8,471 nucleotides of DNA from an uncultured Bacilli bacterium (GTDB lineage: Bacteria > Bacillota_I > Bacilli_A > RF39 > UBA660): contig CAKOTD010000038.1 of the NCBI GenBank assembly GCA_934120015.1, positions 1 to 8,471 of the forward strand, read 5' to 3'. The position numbers and the translations under genes were made by a program. Below, piece by piece: positions 7,104-8,471 of the stretch (the stretch's first letter is position 1; each line of letters begins with the position of its first letter). The notes below the pieces were generated by a model. The model worked only from the letters and a program-made list of their open reading frames with translations. It did no database searches and was not told the origin of the DNA.

Positions 7104-8387
7104 ATGATTGATATTAAATTAATAAGAGAAAATAGAGAATTGGTGAAAGAAAATATAAAGAAAAAGTTTCAGGATTATAAATTACCTCTTGTTGATGAAA
7201 TTTATAATATGGATGAAAAATATAGAAATTGTAAGCTTGAAGGGGATAATCTAAGGGCTGAAAAAAATAAATTAAGTGCTAGTATAGGGTTACTAGTAAG
7301 AGAAGGAAAAAATGAAGAGGTTTCTTCAATTAAAGAACAGATTCGTAATATGGATGATAAAATCAGCTCTTTAGAAAAAGAAGAAGCAATGGTTGAGCAA
7401 CAAATTAAAGAAAAAATGATGGTTATACCTAATATTGTTGCTGATTCTGTTCCTGTTGGTAAGGATGATTCTGAAAATGTTGAAATACAGAAATTTGGAG
7501 AGCCATTTGTGCCTAATTACGAAATACCATATCATGCAGATATACTTGAATCTATTAATGGATTAGATAAAGAATCTAGTGGTAGAACAAGTGGTAATGG
7601 TTTTTACTATTTGATGGGGGATGCTGCTAGACTATCATCTGCAATGCTTTCTTATGCTAGAGATTTTATGATTGATAAAGGATTTACTTATTGCATTCCT
7701 CCATTTATGATAAGGTCTGATGTTGTAAATGGGGTAATGAGTTTTGATGAGATGGATGCTATGATGTACAAAATAGAGGGTGAAGATTTATATTTGATAG
7801 GAACCTCTGAACATTCAATGATAGGTAAATTCAAAGGTGAAATAATTAAAAAAGAGTCTTTACCAATTACTATGACTTCTTATTCACCTTGTTTTAGAAA
7901 AGAAGTTGGAGCACATGGAATCGAAGAAAGAGGTATTTATAGAGTTCATCAATTTGAAAAGCAAGAAATGATAGTTCTTTGTGAACCTGAAGATAGTGAT
8001 AAATGGTATGAAAAAATGTGGCAATTTACCGTAGAGTTGTTTAGAAGTTTAGATATCCCCGTTCGTCAGCTTGAATGTTGTACAGGAGATCTTGCAGATT
8101 TAAAATACAAGTCTTGTGATATTGAAGCATGGAGCCCAAGACAGAAAAAATATTTTGAAGTAGGAAGTTGCTCTAATTTAACTGATGCCCAAGCTAGAAG
8201 ACTTGGTATTCGTGTAAAAAGTGATCATGGTAATTATTATCTTCATACATTAAATAATACAGTACTAGCATCTACTAGAGCTTTAATAGCCCTTTTAGAA
8301 AATAATTATCAAGAAGATGGTAGTATAAAAATTCCAAAGGCATTGAGACCTTATATGGGTGGTAAAGATATAATTATAAAAAAATAG
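7104..8387 (+). CDS. serS: Seryl-tRNA synthetase, archaeal/eukaryotic-type active site
   Basis: Class II synthetase that charges tRNA-Ser (and tRNA-Sec where present) with serine. It is 427 aa, the normal length. Residues 1 to ~105 form the antiparallel coiled-coil arm that grips the long variable arm of tRNA-Ser. The catalytic domain has T234-S-E in GTSEHSMIG, motif 2 with C263-F-R265-K-E then VGAHG, R280-VHQFEK, and motif 3 LNNT(383-386)..STR392-ALIALLENN, ending IPKALRPYMGG. Usual bacterial enzymes read TAEVPL, FRSEAGSAGRDTRG and LNGSGLAVGRT at these places; the forms here, with CSNLTDAQARRLGIR, match archaeal and eukaryotic SerRS. Catalytic residues appear intact, so it should be active. 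The AAGGAAGG site at 7088-7095 is 8 bases upstream. It is the last gene of the murL operon. Whether it is the only serS cannot be told from this window. Confidence 0.95.
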   Translation: MIDIKLIRENRELVKENIKKKFQDYKLPLVDEIYNMDEKYRNCKLEGDNLRAEKNKLSASIGLLVREGKNEEVSSIKEQIRNMDDKISSLEKEEAMVEQQIKEKMMVIPNIVADSVPVGKDDSENVEIQKFGEPFVPNYEIPYHADILESINGLDKESSGRTSGNGFYYLMGDAARLSSAMLSYARDFMIDKGFTYCIPPFMIRSDVVNGVMSFDEMDAMMYKIEGEDLYLIGTSEHSMIGKFKGEIIKKESLPITMTSYSPCFRKEVGAHGIEERGIYRVHQFEKQEMIVLCEPEDSDKWYEKMWQFTVELFRSLDIPVRQLECCTGDLADLKYKSCDIEAWSPRQKKYFEVGSCSNLTDAQARRLGIRVKSDHGNYYLHTLNNTVLASTRALIALLENNYQEDGSIKIPKALRPYMGGKDIIIKK

Positions 8388-8403
8388 GATAATTTTAAAA
8401 TGT

Positions 8404-8452
8404 AACCTATAAAGTGGACTCTAAAAAAAAGAGACCTACTTTATAGGTTTTT
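8404..8452 (+). terminator. Rho-independent terminator closing the serS operon
   Basis: AACCTATAAAGT (8404-8415) pairs perfectly with ACTTTATAGGTT (8438-8449). The stem continues past a bulged T (8437) with GG:CC, an A-A mismatch and CTCT:AGAG, around an A-rich loop (8423-8429). Five T (8448-8452) follow. It lies 16 bases after the serS stop. Nothing else is recognisable in the remaining bases to 8471. Confidence 0.88.
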
Positions 8453-8471
8453 ATTATGTCTTATTGTATAA

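Noticed and set aside
1..8471. Mycoplasma-type code (TGA as Trp)
   Set aside because: All genes read at full family length under the standard code with TGG for Trp and no in-frame TGA. None of the six stops is TGA, but six is too few to draw a conclusion.
1..8471. CRISPR array, insertion sequence, tRNA or rRNA genes
   Set aside because: No regularly spaced repeats, transposase, terminal inverted repeats or RNA-gene signatures were seen.

Overview
The window is very AT-rich and codes on one strand only. It holds the 3' end of one surface-protein gene and five complete genes, all on the + strand. The genes read through under the standard code: TGA is never used in-frame as Trp, and stops are TAA or TAG. 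The polA sequence is Bacillota-type. Together with the low GC, short intergenic gaps, an InlB-repeat surface protein and retained peptidoglycan genes, this suggests an uncultured low-GC member of the Bacilli (Mollicutes-adjacent, perhaps gut-associated). That placement is inference.

Layout. Bases 2-823 are the end of a large exported repeat protein. It carries the last InlB-type B-repeat (ending LYAQW) and then a C-terminal DUF6273-like domain. An almost GC-free hairpin terminator (839-894) follows. A promoter then leads into polA (957-3491) and, 13 bases later, a cation diffusion facilitator (3505-4371). A second promoter, a perfect TATAAT, sits in the gap before the third block: murL (4414-5781), murD2-like (5774-7099, overlapping murL by 8 bases) and serS (7104-8387, 4 bases later). 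A strong hairpin terminator (8404-8452) closes the block.

How the genes work together. The most informative part is the murL-murD2-like pair. MurD2 adds L-Glu to UDP-MurNAc-L-Ala, and MurL then epimerises the terminal L-Glu to D-Glu. This supplies the peptidoglycan precursor without free D-glutamate, so MurI glutamate racemase may be dispensable. The co-transcribed seryl-tRNA synthetase has archaeal/eukaryotic-type active-site motifs, not the usual bacterial ones, which suggests horizontal origin.

The surface-protein gene changes Ile and Val codon preference abruptly in its last ~130 bases. The change falls in the part of the domain that ends GVRP, which resembles the variable end of diversity-generating-retroelement targets. 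No reverse transcriptase or template repeat is visible here, so that remains a hypothesis.
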